64,000 nucleotides of DNA from positions 62,001 to 126,000 of the forward strand of contig CAZBRS010000004.1 in the NCBI GenBank assembly GCA_964494475.1, in the 5' to 3' direction. The DNA comes from CAZBRS01 sp964494475. Lineage in GTDB: Bacteria > Myxococcota_A > UBA9042 > CAZBRS01. A model generated the notes under the pieces. The model was not told the origin of the DNA. It worked only from the letters and a program-made list of their open reading frames with translations, and did no database searches. Below, piece after piece: positions 43,959 to 55,331 of this stretch. Position 1 is the stretch's first letter. Every line of letters starts with the position of its first letter. The translations under genes and the position numbers were made by a program.

Positions 43959-45166
43959 CAGCGGGCCTTGCCGACGATCGGATCGAGCGGAACGGGGACC
44001 GCGCCGTACCGCCCCTGCAGGTAGCCGCGCTCGACGTTCTCGGCCTTCCGCGGCTTGTAGTCGGTCAACGGGTACACGCGGGTGGCTCCCTCGGCGCTCT
44101 TCTCGGTCAGCCAGACCTGGTCCCTCCGCAGCACGGGCTGGAACAGGTGGTACGAGCGGTCGATCAAGGTGCCCAGGATTTGCGTGTCGTGGGTCGTGAA
44201 GATCACCTGCGCGTGGTTCGGATTGGAGCGCGGCTCGTTGAAGAGGCCCACGATCCACGACGCGATCAGGGGATGCAGTCCGGCTTCCAGTTCGTCGATG
44301 ACCAGCAGCTTGCCCGCGCGAAGCGCCTCGTGGAGCACGGGCGCCAGGTAGAACAGCGAGCGCGTCCCGTGGGACTCTTCCTGCAGGGGCAGCCACGCCT
44401 CGGAGCCTTCCACGGCGTGCCGCAGCCGCACCCGATGACCGTACGTGGCCCGTTCGTCGGCCTCGACCTGCACGTCGACCACGCCAAGATCGGCCGCCGA
44501 CAGCAACTCGAGCAGGTCGCGCTTGCGGCCGCTGTCGAGGTAGGCGCGCTCGCTGTCGGCGCGGCTGGCGTCGTCGTAGACGGCGCACGAGCGGAACCAG
44601 TCGTAGATGGGCGTCAACTGCACGTGGTTGTTCTGCGCGGCGGCCGACAGGAAAAGGCCGTTGGAGCGCGTCATGGCGCTGGCGGAGCGGTTCTCGCCCT
44701 TCAGGTGAACGCCGAATCGGAACGTGTGGATGTCTTCGCGCTCGAACCAGACCTGCTTGCGGCCATGGGGCCAGGCGTGAAGCCACTCTTCGGTCACGTG
44801 GGCGTCGTCGACGACGAAGCCGTAGTTGAACCGAACACCGCCCACCAGAAAGGTCACCTCGAAGAGCGACGGCGCGGCTCTCGTGGCGCCCCACGCGAAG
44901 GGGACTCGCGGTACGGGCTCGCCAGGCCCCCAGAAGCGATGCGACGAAAGGACGGCCGTGCGCATGAATTCCAGCGCCGACAATACGTTGCTCTTGCCGC
45001 TGGCGTTGGCGCCGTAGAGGGCTGCGGCCGTCAGCAGAGGCTTCGCGTTGCCCGCGACGCGGCGCGGGCGCTCGTCGTGAGGGTCGCCGATGTTGGCCGC
45101 CTCGAGGCTGAGCACCTGCTCGTCACGGATCGACCGGTGGTTCAGGACCCGGAACTCGATCACCAT
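43958..45166 (-). CDS. RloA-like AAA (OLD/AAA_15-type) ATPase
   Basis: A 402-residue ABC/SMC-like ATPase of the AAA_15/OLD group. Walker A is YGANASGKSNVL near residue 60 and Walker B/D-loop is VIDELEAGLHPL; the typical 'IFTTHDTQILG' switch follows. There is no fused TOPRIM domain, RloB being encoded separately. ATG 45166 has AAGGAGG 7 nt upstream. In restriction or anti-phage loci this pair is thought to sense and cleave nucleic acid; the role here is inferred. Confidence 0.85.
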   Translation of the reverse strand: MVIEFRVLNHRSIRDEQVLSLEAANIGDPHDERPRRVAGNAKPLLTAAALYGANASGKSNVLSALEFMRTAVLSSHRFWGPGEPVPRVPFAWGATRAAPSLFEVTFLVGGVRFNYGFVVDDAHVTEEWLHAWPHGRKQVWFEREDIHTFRFGVHLKGENRSASAMTRSNGLFLSAAAQNNHVQLTPIYDWFRSCAVYDDASRADSERAYLDSGRKRDLLELLSAADLGVVDVQVEADERATYGHRVRLRHAVEGSEAWLPLQEESHGTRSLFYLAPVLHEALRAGKLLVIDELEAGLHPLIASWIVGLFNEPRSNPNHAQVIFTTHDTQILGTLIDRSYHLFQPVLRRDQVWLTEKSAEGATRVYPLTDYKPRKAENVERGYLQGRYGAVPVPLDPIVGKAR

Positions 45167-45189
45167 GGCCGACCTCCTTGCTTGGCCCG

Positions 45190-45218
45190 ATGCTACTGCT
45201 TCGGGCAGTCTTGCGCAA
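45190..45218 (-). promoter_or_regulatory. Putative promoter of the RloAB operon
   Basis: On the minus strand TTGCGC and TAGCAT are separated by exactly 17 bp, 24 nt upstream of the RloA start. The -35 is inside a perfect 10-bp palindrome, CTTGCGCAAG (45210-45219), and a second perfect palindrome, AAGTTAACTT, lies just upstream at 45231-45240; either could be an operator. Confidence 0.45.
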
Positions 45219-45266
45219 GAGAACTGCGCGAAGTTAACTTTGTTGTGCTCATGGCCCCGATCATCC

Positions 45267-45572
45267 TTCAACCGCGGTGTCGACGTCTGCCGCGAGCACG
45301 GCCTGGAGGCCCCCGTGTTCTCGGAGCAGGGGGGCGTGGTCACCGTGACGTTCCATGCCGACATCCTGGCCGGGAGCCGGCCTGTGACGTCGCCTCTGTC
45401 CGGAGACACCGATCAAGTCACCGATCAAGTCACCGATGAAGTGGATCGCCTGGTGCGCGCCATCGGCGACCAGCCCCACCGGCCAGCGACCAGCCGCGTC
45501 GGTTTGCGCGGACATCATCGATCGAAAACCGTAAGATCCGGCCCATTGGCTAGGAACCCGAGGCCATCGTGA
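45267..45572 (+). pseudogene. C-terminal fragment of an AlbA_2/RecG-like ATP-binding regulator
   Basis: An open stretch reads FNRGVDVCREHGLEAPVFSE followed by VVTVTFHADI and, after a linker, QVTDQVTDEVDRLV. The RG-x-D-x2-CREHGL-x-P-x-F block and the 'VT(D/E)QVT(D/E)' repeats are typical of the C-terminus of Fic-neighbouring RecG-like/HATPase_c_4 transcriptional regulators. The N-terminal AlbA_2 and ATPase parts are missing, so this is a leftover. No start codon and ribosome site fit it. Confidence 0.6.
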
Positions 45573-45792
45573 CCGACCACATCGTGACCCCGCAAGCTGG
45601 CGACGACGAGCTCACCTCGCTGCTCACCCCGCTGCGTGCGCTCATCCGTCAGGCCTCGTTCGACCCGCTCGTCGCGCGCCTCGCGACCGCCCGCGTTAGC
45701 GTCGCCGAGCCCGACCTGCTGCACGACTCGCGCGGGTCCCTGCCCCGGCCCCGGGCACGGTTCCTGTCTTCCCCTTGCCCGCCCCGCCCGAA

Positions 45793-45811
45793 CCCGACAC
45801 CATCTGTCGCA
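45793..45811. promoter_or_regulatory. Palindromic operator candidate, site 5 (half-degenerate)
   Basis: CCCGACA-ccatc-TGTCGCA; the right arm is perfect, the left arm matches at five of seven positions, spacing is again 5 nt. It ends 45 nt before the sbcD start. Confidence 0.45.
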
Positions 45812-45855
45812 CGACCGCTTATCCTCTGCCCTGGCAATCCTCAATGGGGGACTCG

Positions 45856-47120
45856 ATGCGCATCCTGCACACCGCCGACTGGCACCTGGGCGCCACGCTG
45901 CACGAGCTGTCGCGCGAGCCCGAGCAGTCGGCCTTCCTCGAGTGGCTGCTCGACACGCTGGAGAGCGAGCGCATTGACGCGGTGCTGATCGCGGGCGATC
46001 TGTTCGACCACGGCAACCCCTCGTCGGCGGCCCAGCGCCTTTGGTTCCACTTCGCGGCGCGCGCCCGGGCCCGCTTTCCCGGTCTCGATATCGTCGCCAT
46101 CGGGGGCAACCACGACTCGCCGGCGCGCCTCGAGGCCCCCGTGCCCCTGCTCGATGAGCTCGGCGTGCACGTGGTGGCGTCGTTCCCGTGGCGCGGCGAC
46201 CCCGCCGACGTGGCGCGGCTGGTCATTCCCCTGGGCGGCCGACGCGGTGCGGTCGAGGCGTGGGTAGCGGCCGTGCCCTACGTGCGTCCGATCGGGGTCT
46301 CGGATCAGCCAACCGACGACGGGCGCGACGTGTTGATCGAGGCGGTGCGCGACGCCTACGCGCGGGTGCTCGACGAGGGCCGGCGCTTGCGTCAGCCCGG
46401 CCAGGCGCTGTTGGCCATGGGGCACGCCTACCTGGTGGGCGGCAAGTTGTCCGAGCAGAGCGAGCGCAAGGTGCTGTGCGGCAACCAGCACCCGCTGCCC
46501 GTCGACCTGTTCCCCGACGACGTGGCCTACGTGGCGCTGGGGCACCTGCACCTGGCCCAGACGGTGGGCGGGCGGGCGCACGTGCGCTACTCCGGCTCGC
46601 CGCTGCCGCTGGCCGTGACCGAGGCCGGCTACCGGCACCAGGTGCTGGTGGTCGAGATCGCGGGCGAGCGCGTGACCGACGTGCGCTCGCTTCCGGTGCC
46701 CCGCACGGTCGCCATGCTGCGCGTGCCCGACGAAGGCGCGCCCGAGAAGGCGTGGCCGCGCGAGCGCGTGCTGGCCGAGCTGTCGAAGCTGCCTTCGAAG
46801 GCCGACGCGCCGGACTCCTCCTCGTGGCCGTTCCTCGACGTGACGGTCGACGTCTCGGCGGGCCCGGAGCCCGATCTGCGGGGCGTGGTCGAGGCGGCGC
46901 TGTCGGTCAGGGCCGCGCGGCTGGTGCGCCTGTTCCTCGATCGAGGGACGCGGACCGACGGCGGCGCCGGCACCGAGCCGCCGCCTCCGCTGCAGGAGCT
47001 CGGCCCCGAACAGGTCTTCCGGCTGTGCTACGAGCGCGCGTACGCGGGGGCCCCGTCGCCCGAACTGCTGGCCGCGTTTCACGACCTGCACGAAGAGGTC
47101 CGGCGCCGGGAGGTGGCCCC

Positions 47121-47124
<4 letters not shown>
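45856..47124 (+). CDS. sbcD: SbcD, Mre11-type nuclease subunit
   Basis: A 422-residue calcineurin-like phosphoesterase with all Mre11 motifs: HTADWHLG at the start, AGDLFDHGNPS, GGNHDS, and GHLHLAQ. With SbcC it forms the dsDNA exonuclease/hairpin endonuclease that opens palindromes and blocked ends. ATG 45856 (MRILHTADWH) is the family start; ATG 45844 would add 4 residues. The stop overlaps the sbcC start (ATGA). An imperfect copy of the local palindrome is upstream. Confidence 0.95.
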
Positions 47125-50867
<3,743 letters not shown>

Positions 50868-50945
50868 GCGGCGCGACTCGCCGGGCTCTTTTCCGTTACT
50901 TGGGGTTACCCCCGGGAGCCTCTCTGCCTGCTACCGCGAGCTCGG

Positions 50946-51003
50946 TGGAGGGATAGCGGAGCACAGCAGAAAGCCTCCGCGCAAGACATGTCACCGATAC
51001 GCC
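50946..51003. repeat. Direct repeat, copy 1 (58 bp)
   Basis: Matches copy 2 at 53300-53357 at 50 of 58 positions, same orientation. The pair brackets the Fic-MazEF block. The common core is CAGCAGAAAG, CTCCG, ACATGTCACCGATA. It overlaps the end of the RelE fragment. A third, shorter match to its first 12-13 bases (GGTGGAGGGATA) is at 52556-52567. Confidence 0.7.
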
Positions 51004-51083
51004 TCCCTCCGGTGCGCGACGCGCACCACCAGCACCAGCAACTCGCGGTCGCGGATGGTACCCGCCTGGGTAAGGGCTCTTGC
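50991..51083 (-). pseudogene. RelE-type toxin, C-terminal fragment
   Basis: The last ~24 codons before the stop at 50991 read IRDRELLVLVVRVAHRREAY, which is the usual end of RelE/ParE toxins (D-x-ELLVLVVRVGHRREVY). Upstream of about 51070 the similarity ends and no antitoxin is seen. It is a broken remnant. Confidence 0.6.
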
Positions 51084-51158
51084 GTTCCACGTCTTGCAGC
51101 GAAAGGAAGCTTTACTTACACGCTGCGTTGAGAAAGAATGCTTTCGTAAGGAGGAGGG

Positions 51159-52337
51159 ATGAGCAGGCTCACCGGTCGCTACGAACGAAGCCGGGTCGCC
51201 GGCGAAGAGGTGCGGGCGTTCTTGCCATCGCCGCTGCCGCCGCGGGATCCGCCGCTGGCGCTGGAGGGGGACCTGGCGGCGCTCCACCGCAGGGCCGAGA
51301 TCGCCATCGGCCGGCTGGAGTTGGCGGCCGCCATGGTGCCGTCGGTGGACTGGTTCCTGTACTCCTTCGTCCGCAAGGAGGCCGTCATCTCCTCGCAGAT
51401 CGAGGGGACGCAGGCCACGTTGATGGACCTGCTCGGCTTCGAGGCGGACGGACGGGACGAGAGCCGTGCGACCCCCGATCTCCAGGAGGTCTGCAACTAC
51501 CTGGAGGCCTTGGCCCATGCGCGGCAGCAGATGGCCGACCCCGCGGGATTGCCGCTCTCCGTCCGGCTGCTGAACGAGGCCCACCGTCGCCTGATGAAGG
51601 GCGCACGCGGCGCGGACAAGCGACCGGGAGTGATCCGTCGCAGCCAGAACTGGATCGGAGGCACCCGGCCGGGGAACGCGGCTTACGTCCCCCCGCCCCC
51701 CCACGCGGTGGCCGAACTGCTCGGACAACTGGAGACCTGGCTCCACGCCGCGAGCGATCTGCCGCCGCTGGTTCGCGCGGGCCTCGCGCACGTGCAGTTC
51801 GAAGCCATCCACCCGTACCTGGACGGGAATGGCCGCATCGGTCGCCTGCTCGTCACGTTGCTGCTGGAGCACTGGGGGCTCTTGTCCCGGCCGCTTCTGT
51901 ACCTGAGCCTGTTCTTCAAGGAGCACCGCGCCGAGTACTACCGCCGACTGGACGCCGTGCGCGCCGAGGGCGACTTCGAGAGCTGGCTGGCCTACTTCCT
52001 GGAGGGGGTGGCGGTGGTGGCCGACGAGGCGGTGGACGCCACGCGGACGCTGTTCACGCTGATCGCCGCCGACCGCGCCAGGGTGCTCGCCGCGCCCACC
52101 ACGTCGGTGATGGCCGCGCGCCTGTTCGAGCTGCTGCCGGAGCACCCCATCGTGACGGTCGCGACGGCCCTCGACCTGCTGCGCACGACCCGCCCGACCG
52201 CGACCAAGGCCGTGACCGCCCTGGTCGACGCCGGCGTGCTGGTCGAGGTGACAGGGCGCCGGCGCGATCGCACCTTCCGCTACGAGGCGTACCTGCGGCG
52301 GCTGCGGGCGGGGACGGAGTTGGAGGTGGGCCGGTGA
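51159..52337 (+). CDS. Fic-family AMPylase-like protein
   Basis: A 392-residue Fic protein. The catalytic loop HPYLDGNGRIGR is intact at about 218-229, the flap region AYVPPPPH is present, and the N-terminal inhibitory helix motif SSQIEG (S-x3-E-G) at about 77-82 marks a self-inhibited class II enzyme. The last ~85 residues form a winged-helix (TATKAVTALVDAGVLVEVTG). Fic enzymes transfer AMP or other nucleotides to proteins. The ATG at 51159 follows AAGGAGGAGGG. Confidence 0.92.
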   Translation: MSRLTGRYERSRVAGEEVRAFLPSPLPPRDPPLALEGDLAALHRRAEIAIGRLELAAAMVPSVDWFLYSFVRKEAVISSQIEGTQATLMDLLGFEADGRDESRATPDLQEVCNYLEALAHARQQMADPAGLPLSVRLLNEAHRRLMKGARGADKRPGVIRRSQNWIGGTRPGNAAYVPPPPHAVAELLGQLETWLHAASDLPPLVRAGLAHVQFEAIHPYLDGNGRIGRLLVTLLLEHWGLLSRPLLYLSLFFKEHRAEYYRRLDAVRAEGDFESWLAYFLEGVAVVADEAVDATRTLFTLIAADRARVLAAPTTSVMAARLFELLPEHPIVTVATALDLLRTTRPTATKAVTALVDAGVLVEVTGRRRDRTFRYEAYLRRLRAGTELEVGR

Positions 52338-52408
52338 CCATCGCCAGCACGCGACCGTGGGCTCCGCTGGCGTTGTCATCCAGTGCGCAGACCAGGCGTC
52401 AGCAGGGC

Positions 52409-52510
52409 TCAGTTCGACGCGGGCTGCTGGTTCCAGACCGTGATGGCGCTGTTGAAGGTGCCGCCCGTGACGGTAAAGCCGGTTCCCGAGGCCTCGAAGG
52501 TTTGGTAGAA
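52409..52510 (-). pseudogene. C-terminal fragment of a secreted beta-rich protein
   Basis: The minus strand reads FYQTFEASGTGFTVTGGTFN followed by SAITVWNQQPASN and a stop. It looks like a C-terminal strand pair of a secreted Ig- or cell-surface protein; nothing precedes it except a terminator hairpin. The plus-strand reading is not coding. A fragment of low certainty. Confidence 0.35.
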
Positions 52511-52513
52511 ACG

Positions 52514-52541
52514 AAAACGCCCTCCTTGCGGAGGGCGTTTT
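52514..52541. terminator. Bidirectional intrinsic terminator
   Basis: A perfect 12-bp stem, AAAACGCCCTCC/GGAGGGCGTTTT, with loop TTGC. The T-run on one side and A-run on the other let it work in both directions, between convergent Fic and MazF. Confidence 0.9.
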
Positions 52542-52642
52542 CTAGAGAGGACGTTCGGTGGAGGGATATGCTGCCACAGCGAACTGTCTCCGTTGTAAAC
52601 ATGAATGCTTGCAACGTGTGAGACTCTTCGCTGCGCACGACT

Positions 52643-52966
52643 TCACGCCGCGAAGAAGCGCTGCAGCACATCCAGCACGGCCGACTGCTCGTCAGGCGCC
52701 AACACGCCGAGCGTCTTCACCAATCGAATCTTGTCCACCGTCCGAATCTGATCGATGACGATCTGGCCCTCTCTACCGTCGAAGCGGGTCGGGACGCGAG
52801 AAGGGTAGGGCCGTCCCTTGGTGGTCATCGGCGCTACCACGACGGTGCGGATGTGCCGGTTCGCCTGGTCTGGCGAGATCACGACGCACGGGCGTGTCTT
52901 CTGGATCTCGCTGCCCACGGTGGGATCCAGGTTCACGAGGAACACGTCGAACCGGCTCACTTCCAT
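52643..52966 (-). CDS. mazF: MazF-type mRNA interferase toxin
   Basis: A 107-residue MazF/PemK fold: RFDVFLVNLDPTVGSEIQKT, RPCVVISPDQAN, APMTTKGRPYP, then the 'IVIDQIRTVDKIRLVK' helix with the conserved QIRTVDK block. It should cleave mRNA at short motifs. Start ATG 52966 overlaps the antitoxin 3' end by 10 nt; both are minus strand, a standard MazEF arrangement. Confidence 0.93.
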   Translation of the reverse strand: MEVSRFDVFLVNLDPTVGSEIQKTRPCVVISPDQANRHIRTVVVAPMTTKGRPYPSRVPTRFDGREGQIVIDQIRTVDKIRLVKTLGVLAPDEQSAVLDVLQRFFAA

Positions 52967-53211
52967 TCCCACTCCTCCTCGTCGAAGGAGTGCTGCAGGG
53001 CCTCGCCCGCGACCGGCCCGTCATCGCCGTGCTGCGCCATCTCTGCGAAGGCCTGCTCCCATCCGGCGCGGGCGTCGCTGGCCGGCAGGACGATCAACAC
53101 GCCGTCGCGAACCGAGAGGTCGACCTCGTCGTGCAGACCGGTCTGCTCGAGCATCACTTTGGGGATGCGGATGCCTCGCGAATTCCCGATGCGGACGATG
53201 TGCGTTCTCAT
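52957..53211 (-). CDS. mazE: MazE-type antitoxin (AbrB/MazE domain)
   Basis: An 84-residue protein with an N-terminal AbrB swapped-hairpin motif, IVRIGNSRGIRIPKVMLEQ, and an acidic C-terminal tail (EALQHSFDEEEWEW) that would wrap the toxin. The ATG at 53211 follows GAGGTGAGCC. Such antitoxins also autoregulate their operon. Confidence 0.93.
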   Translation of the reverse strand: MRTHIVRIGNSRGIRIPKVMLEQTGLHDEVDLSVRDGVLIVLPASDARAGWEQAFAEMAQHGDDGPVAGEALQHSFDEEEWEWK

Positions 53212-53299
53212 GGCTCACCTCGCGTGCTTACATTGTACCCACTCTGGGTGAGGCGTGCAATCGTTCCTCGCAGACGCGCCCCCGTGGCCACCTCGTCCC

Positions 53300-53357
53300 T
53301 GGAGGGAACGTGGAGCCCAGCAGAAAGTCTCCGGGCAAAACATGTCACCGATAGGCC
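53300..53357. repeat. Direct repeat, copy 2 (58 bp)
   Basis: Same orientation as copy 1 at 50946-51003, 50 of 58 identical. It lies between the mazE start and the peptidase stop. The AACATGTCACCGATA end looks like an insertion-sequence terminus, but no transposase is present in the window. Confidence 0.7.
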
Positions 53358-53361
53358 GACT

Positions 53362-54249
53362 CTATCGATGCCTTGCGCCTGCTGAACGCACCACGAACTC
53401 CGAGAAGTAGGTGTCGGGGCTCGCGCCGTATTCCATCGTGAAGGCCTCGTCGAGGTCCTCTCCGCGAAGCAGCCGGTTCAGCAAACTCTGGAACCTGGGC
53501 CTGCCCTCCTCCGCGATCAGTTCGTCGATGAGGAGCGCGTACTGCGCGAAGAGGAAGAGAAACCTCTCTCCGTCAGGCAGCGACGTTATCGCCTTCGAGT
53601 CCTCCCAACGCGATTGGTACTGCGATGGAGGCACCGCTCGGCCAAGCCGCCACCACGCCAGGACGTGGTCCCGATCGAAGTAGCCATCAACCCCCAACTG
53701 TTCGGCGCTCAACGTGGCGAGTCCCTCTTCAAACCACGGGGCCAACCCCAGCAGCCCGGGCCACCCGAGGTGTTGGTAGATCAGCGAGTGACTGAGTTCG
53801 TGCCGCAGGTAGGTGTCGAGGTGGATCTCCTGGCGCTCGCTCTGCGACAGTGCTCGCGGCGAGACGAAGACCCTCCCGCGCACCGGCAGCGCCCGGAATC
53901 TCGCCGAGCCGCCGGAAATCCGCCGGTACTCGGTCTCGGTACCGGTGAGGAACACCTCCGGACGAATGCGAAAGGCCAGCCCGTGGAAGCCCTCAACCTG
54001 CGCGATCAGGCCATCGATGCCCTTCGCGACTCCCGACGCCGCGAGGTGCTTGTCCGCAGGATGGAAGACGATCGCTCGGGAGGACTCCACCCTCTCGAAC
54101 CCCGGTGCCCATGGCAGGAAGGCCATCAACCTTCCCCAGCCGGCCTGGTAGACGACGACGGAAAGGAGCGCGCAGACGCACGCCACCAGCGACCACGTGC
54201 GCCAGTTGCGGGGGCGTGAGGCGCTTCGTTGGTTCGCGTCCTTCGGCAT
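53362..54249 (-). CDS. Membrane-anchored gluzincin metallopeptidase (MA-like)
   Basis: A 295-residue protein with one N-terminal membrane helix (~18-35) and a metallopeptidase domain: zinc motif RHELSH (His150, Glu151, His154) and WFEEGLATL as the third-ligand helix (Glu174 or 175). Its arrangement (VFHP...VFVSPR...YLRHELSHSL) resembles the 'peptidase MA-like' family. ATG 54249 is the first in-frame start after the tRNA-like fragment upstream. Function unknown. Confidence 0.8.
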   Translation of the reverse strand: MPKDANQRSASRPRNWRTWSLVACVCALLSVVVYQAGWGRLMAFLPWAPGFERVESSRAIVFHPADKHLAASGVAKGIDGLIAQVEGFHGLAFRIRPEVFLTGTETEYRRISGGSARFRALPVRGRVFVSPRALSQSERQEIHLDTYLRHELSHSLIYQHLGWPGLLGLAPWFEEGLATLSAEQLGVDGYFDRDHVLAWWRLGRAVPPSQYQSRWEDSKAITSLPDGERFLFLFAQYALLIDELIAEEGRPRFQSLLNRLLRGEDLDEAFTMEYGASPDTYFSEFVVRSAGARHR

Positions 54250-54384
54250 TCGCGCCGTTCCGATCACCGAGTCGCAGACCACTCTACGGACCCGTGCCCG
54301 TCTTCGCAAGGCGGCCCGCGCCGCTTCGACCGCATGCGGCTTCGCGCTTTCGCCCGGCCCCGGCGCCGTCACCCGAACGTTCGG

Positions 54385-54424
54385 TGGAACTGGAGAGAAT
54401 CGAACTCTCGACCTCTTGAATGCC
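54385..54424 (-). other. Truncated tRNA copy (3' half, att-like)
   Basis: Reads on the minus strand as the 3' side of an anticodon arm (GGCATTCAAG), variable loop, T-arm (GAGAG TTCGATT CTCTC) and acceptor strand. It matches the 3' half of the tRNA-Ala at 55156-55228 in 35 of 40 positions and has no 5' half. A perfect 12-bp palindrome, CCGAACGTTCGG (54373-54384), touches its 3' end. It lies in the same orientation as the intact tRNA. Confidence 0.75.
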
Positions 54425-54492
54425 GTCCAGGGAAGACTTGGTTGCGCCGGCCCACAACTGCGGTATCCTCCATCGCAGGAGGCATGGTCACC

Positions 54493-54705
54493 ATGTTGAA
54501 GTCCGTCGAGGCGACCATCGAGAAGAACGGTCGCGTGCGTCTCACGGAACCCTTGCATCTTCCGCGACGTTGTCGTGCCATCGTCACCATTCTCGACGAA
54601 TCGGATCCCGCCGAGACGGCGCGACTCTCTGAGCCGGCATTGGCGGCCGACTGGCTACGACCCGAGGAGGAAGAGGCCTGGTCGCACCTCGTCCCGGCGC
54701 GGTAG
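54493..54705 (+). CDS. Putative antitoxin (DUF104-like)
   Basis: A 70-residue protein, MLKSVEATIEKNGRVRLTEP at the start and an acidic tail EEEEAW. The opening is like small DUF104/AbrB-type antitoxins. ATG 54493 follows AGGAGG at 10 nt; ATG 54484 is too close to it. Its stop shares one base with the toxin start. Confidence 0.7.
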   Translation: MLKSVEATIEKNGRVRLTEPLHLPRRCRAIVTILDESDPAETARLSEPALAADWLRPEEEEAWSHLVPAR

Positions 54706-55013
54706 TGCTCGTGACGTTCCCGTTCTCCGACCTGTCGGCGACGAAGTTGCGGCCGGCGGTCGTGCTCGCTTCGGCGGGTCGCGACGACTGGATTCTCTGT
54801 CAAGTCACGAGCAATCCTTACGGCGATCCCGACTCCCTGCAGCTCACCGACGAAGACTTCCTGAAGGGCTCCCTGCGCCGCGTGAGCTTCGCGGGTCCCG
54901 GCAAGCTGTTCACCGCGAACCGAGACCTGATGGTGAGCGAGGCCGGAGCGCTTCGCGCCGAAAAGCAAACGGAAATCGTCGAGGCGGTGGTCACGCTCCT
55001 GCGACGACGATAG
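54705..55013 (+). CDS. PemK/MazF-family toxin
   Basis: A 102-residue PemK/MazF-like protein: VTFPFSDLSATKLRPAVVLA, ILCQVTSNPYGD and a C-terminal helix. The usual RGD(V/I) lead is reduced to the few codons before the GTG, so the true start could be slightly upstream without a visible ATG. It pairs with the upstream antitoxin and stands between a truncated and an intact tRNA copy. Confidence 0.8.
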   Translation: MLVTFPFSDLSATKLRPAVVLASAGRDDWILCQVTSNPYGDPDSLQLTDEDFLKGSLRRVSFAGPGKLFTANRDLMVSEAGALRAEKQTEIVEAVVTLLRRR

Positions 55014-55073
55014 GCGCGGGAAGGTCGCGCCACGTTCTTCGCCCCGCAGTTCGGGTGTCGGCGTCCAGATACG

Positions 55074-55098
55074 AAAAAGCCCCCGGTTTCCCGGGGGC
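55074..55098 (-). terminator. Terminator of the tRNA-Ala transcript
   Basis: An 8-bp stem GCCCCCGG/CCGGGGGC with loop TTTC. Read on the minus strand it is followed by five T residues (A-run 55074-55078 on the plus strand), directly downstream of the tRNA. Confidence 0.85.
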
Positions 55099-55155
55099 CT
55101 CTCGCGCGCATCTGCGTTGTTCACGCTGTCCCGCCGAAGCCTCGGCGGAGGAGGG

Positions 55156-55228
<73 letters not shown>

Positions 55229-55331
55229 ACAGACCACGGAAGGCTACCGGTCCTTGCCGGGCGCCTCGGGTGACGACGTTTTTACGGATCGAGGGGCTTC
55301 GTGTCAAGCAGAATGAGAAGCGCGGCTGCCG

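Noticed and set aside
45569..45855. Small open frame starting at GTG 45569 upstream of sbcD
   Set aside because: It runs on into sbcD in the wrong frame, becomes low-complexity Pro/Arg, and contains operator site 5; no homologous feature seen.
54385..54480. A second functional tRNA at 54.4 kb
   Set aside because: Only the 3' half is present; no D-arm or 5' acceptor strand pairs with it.
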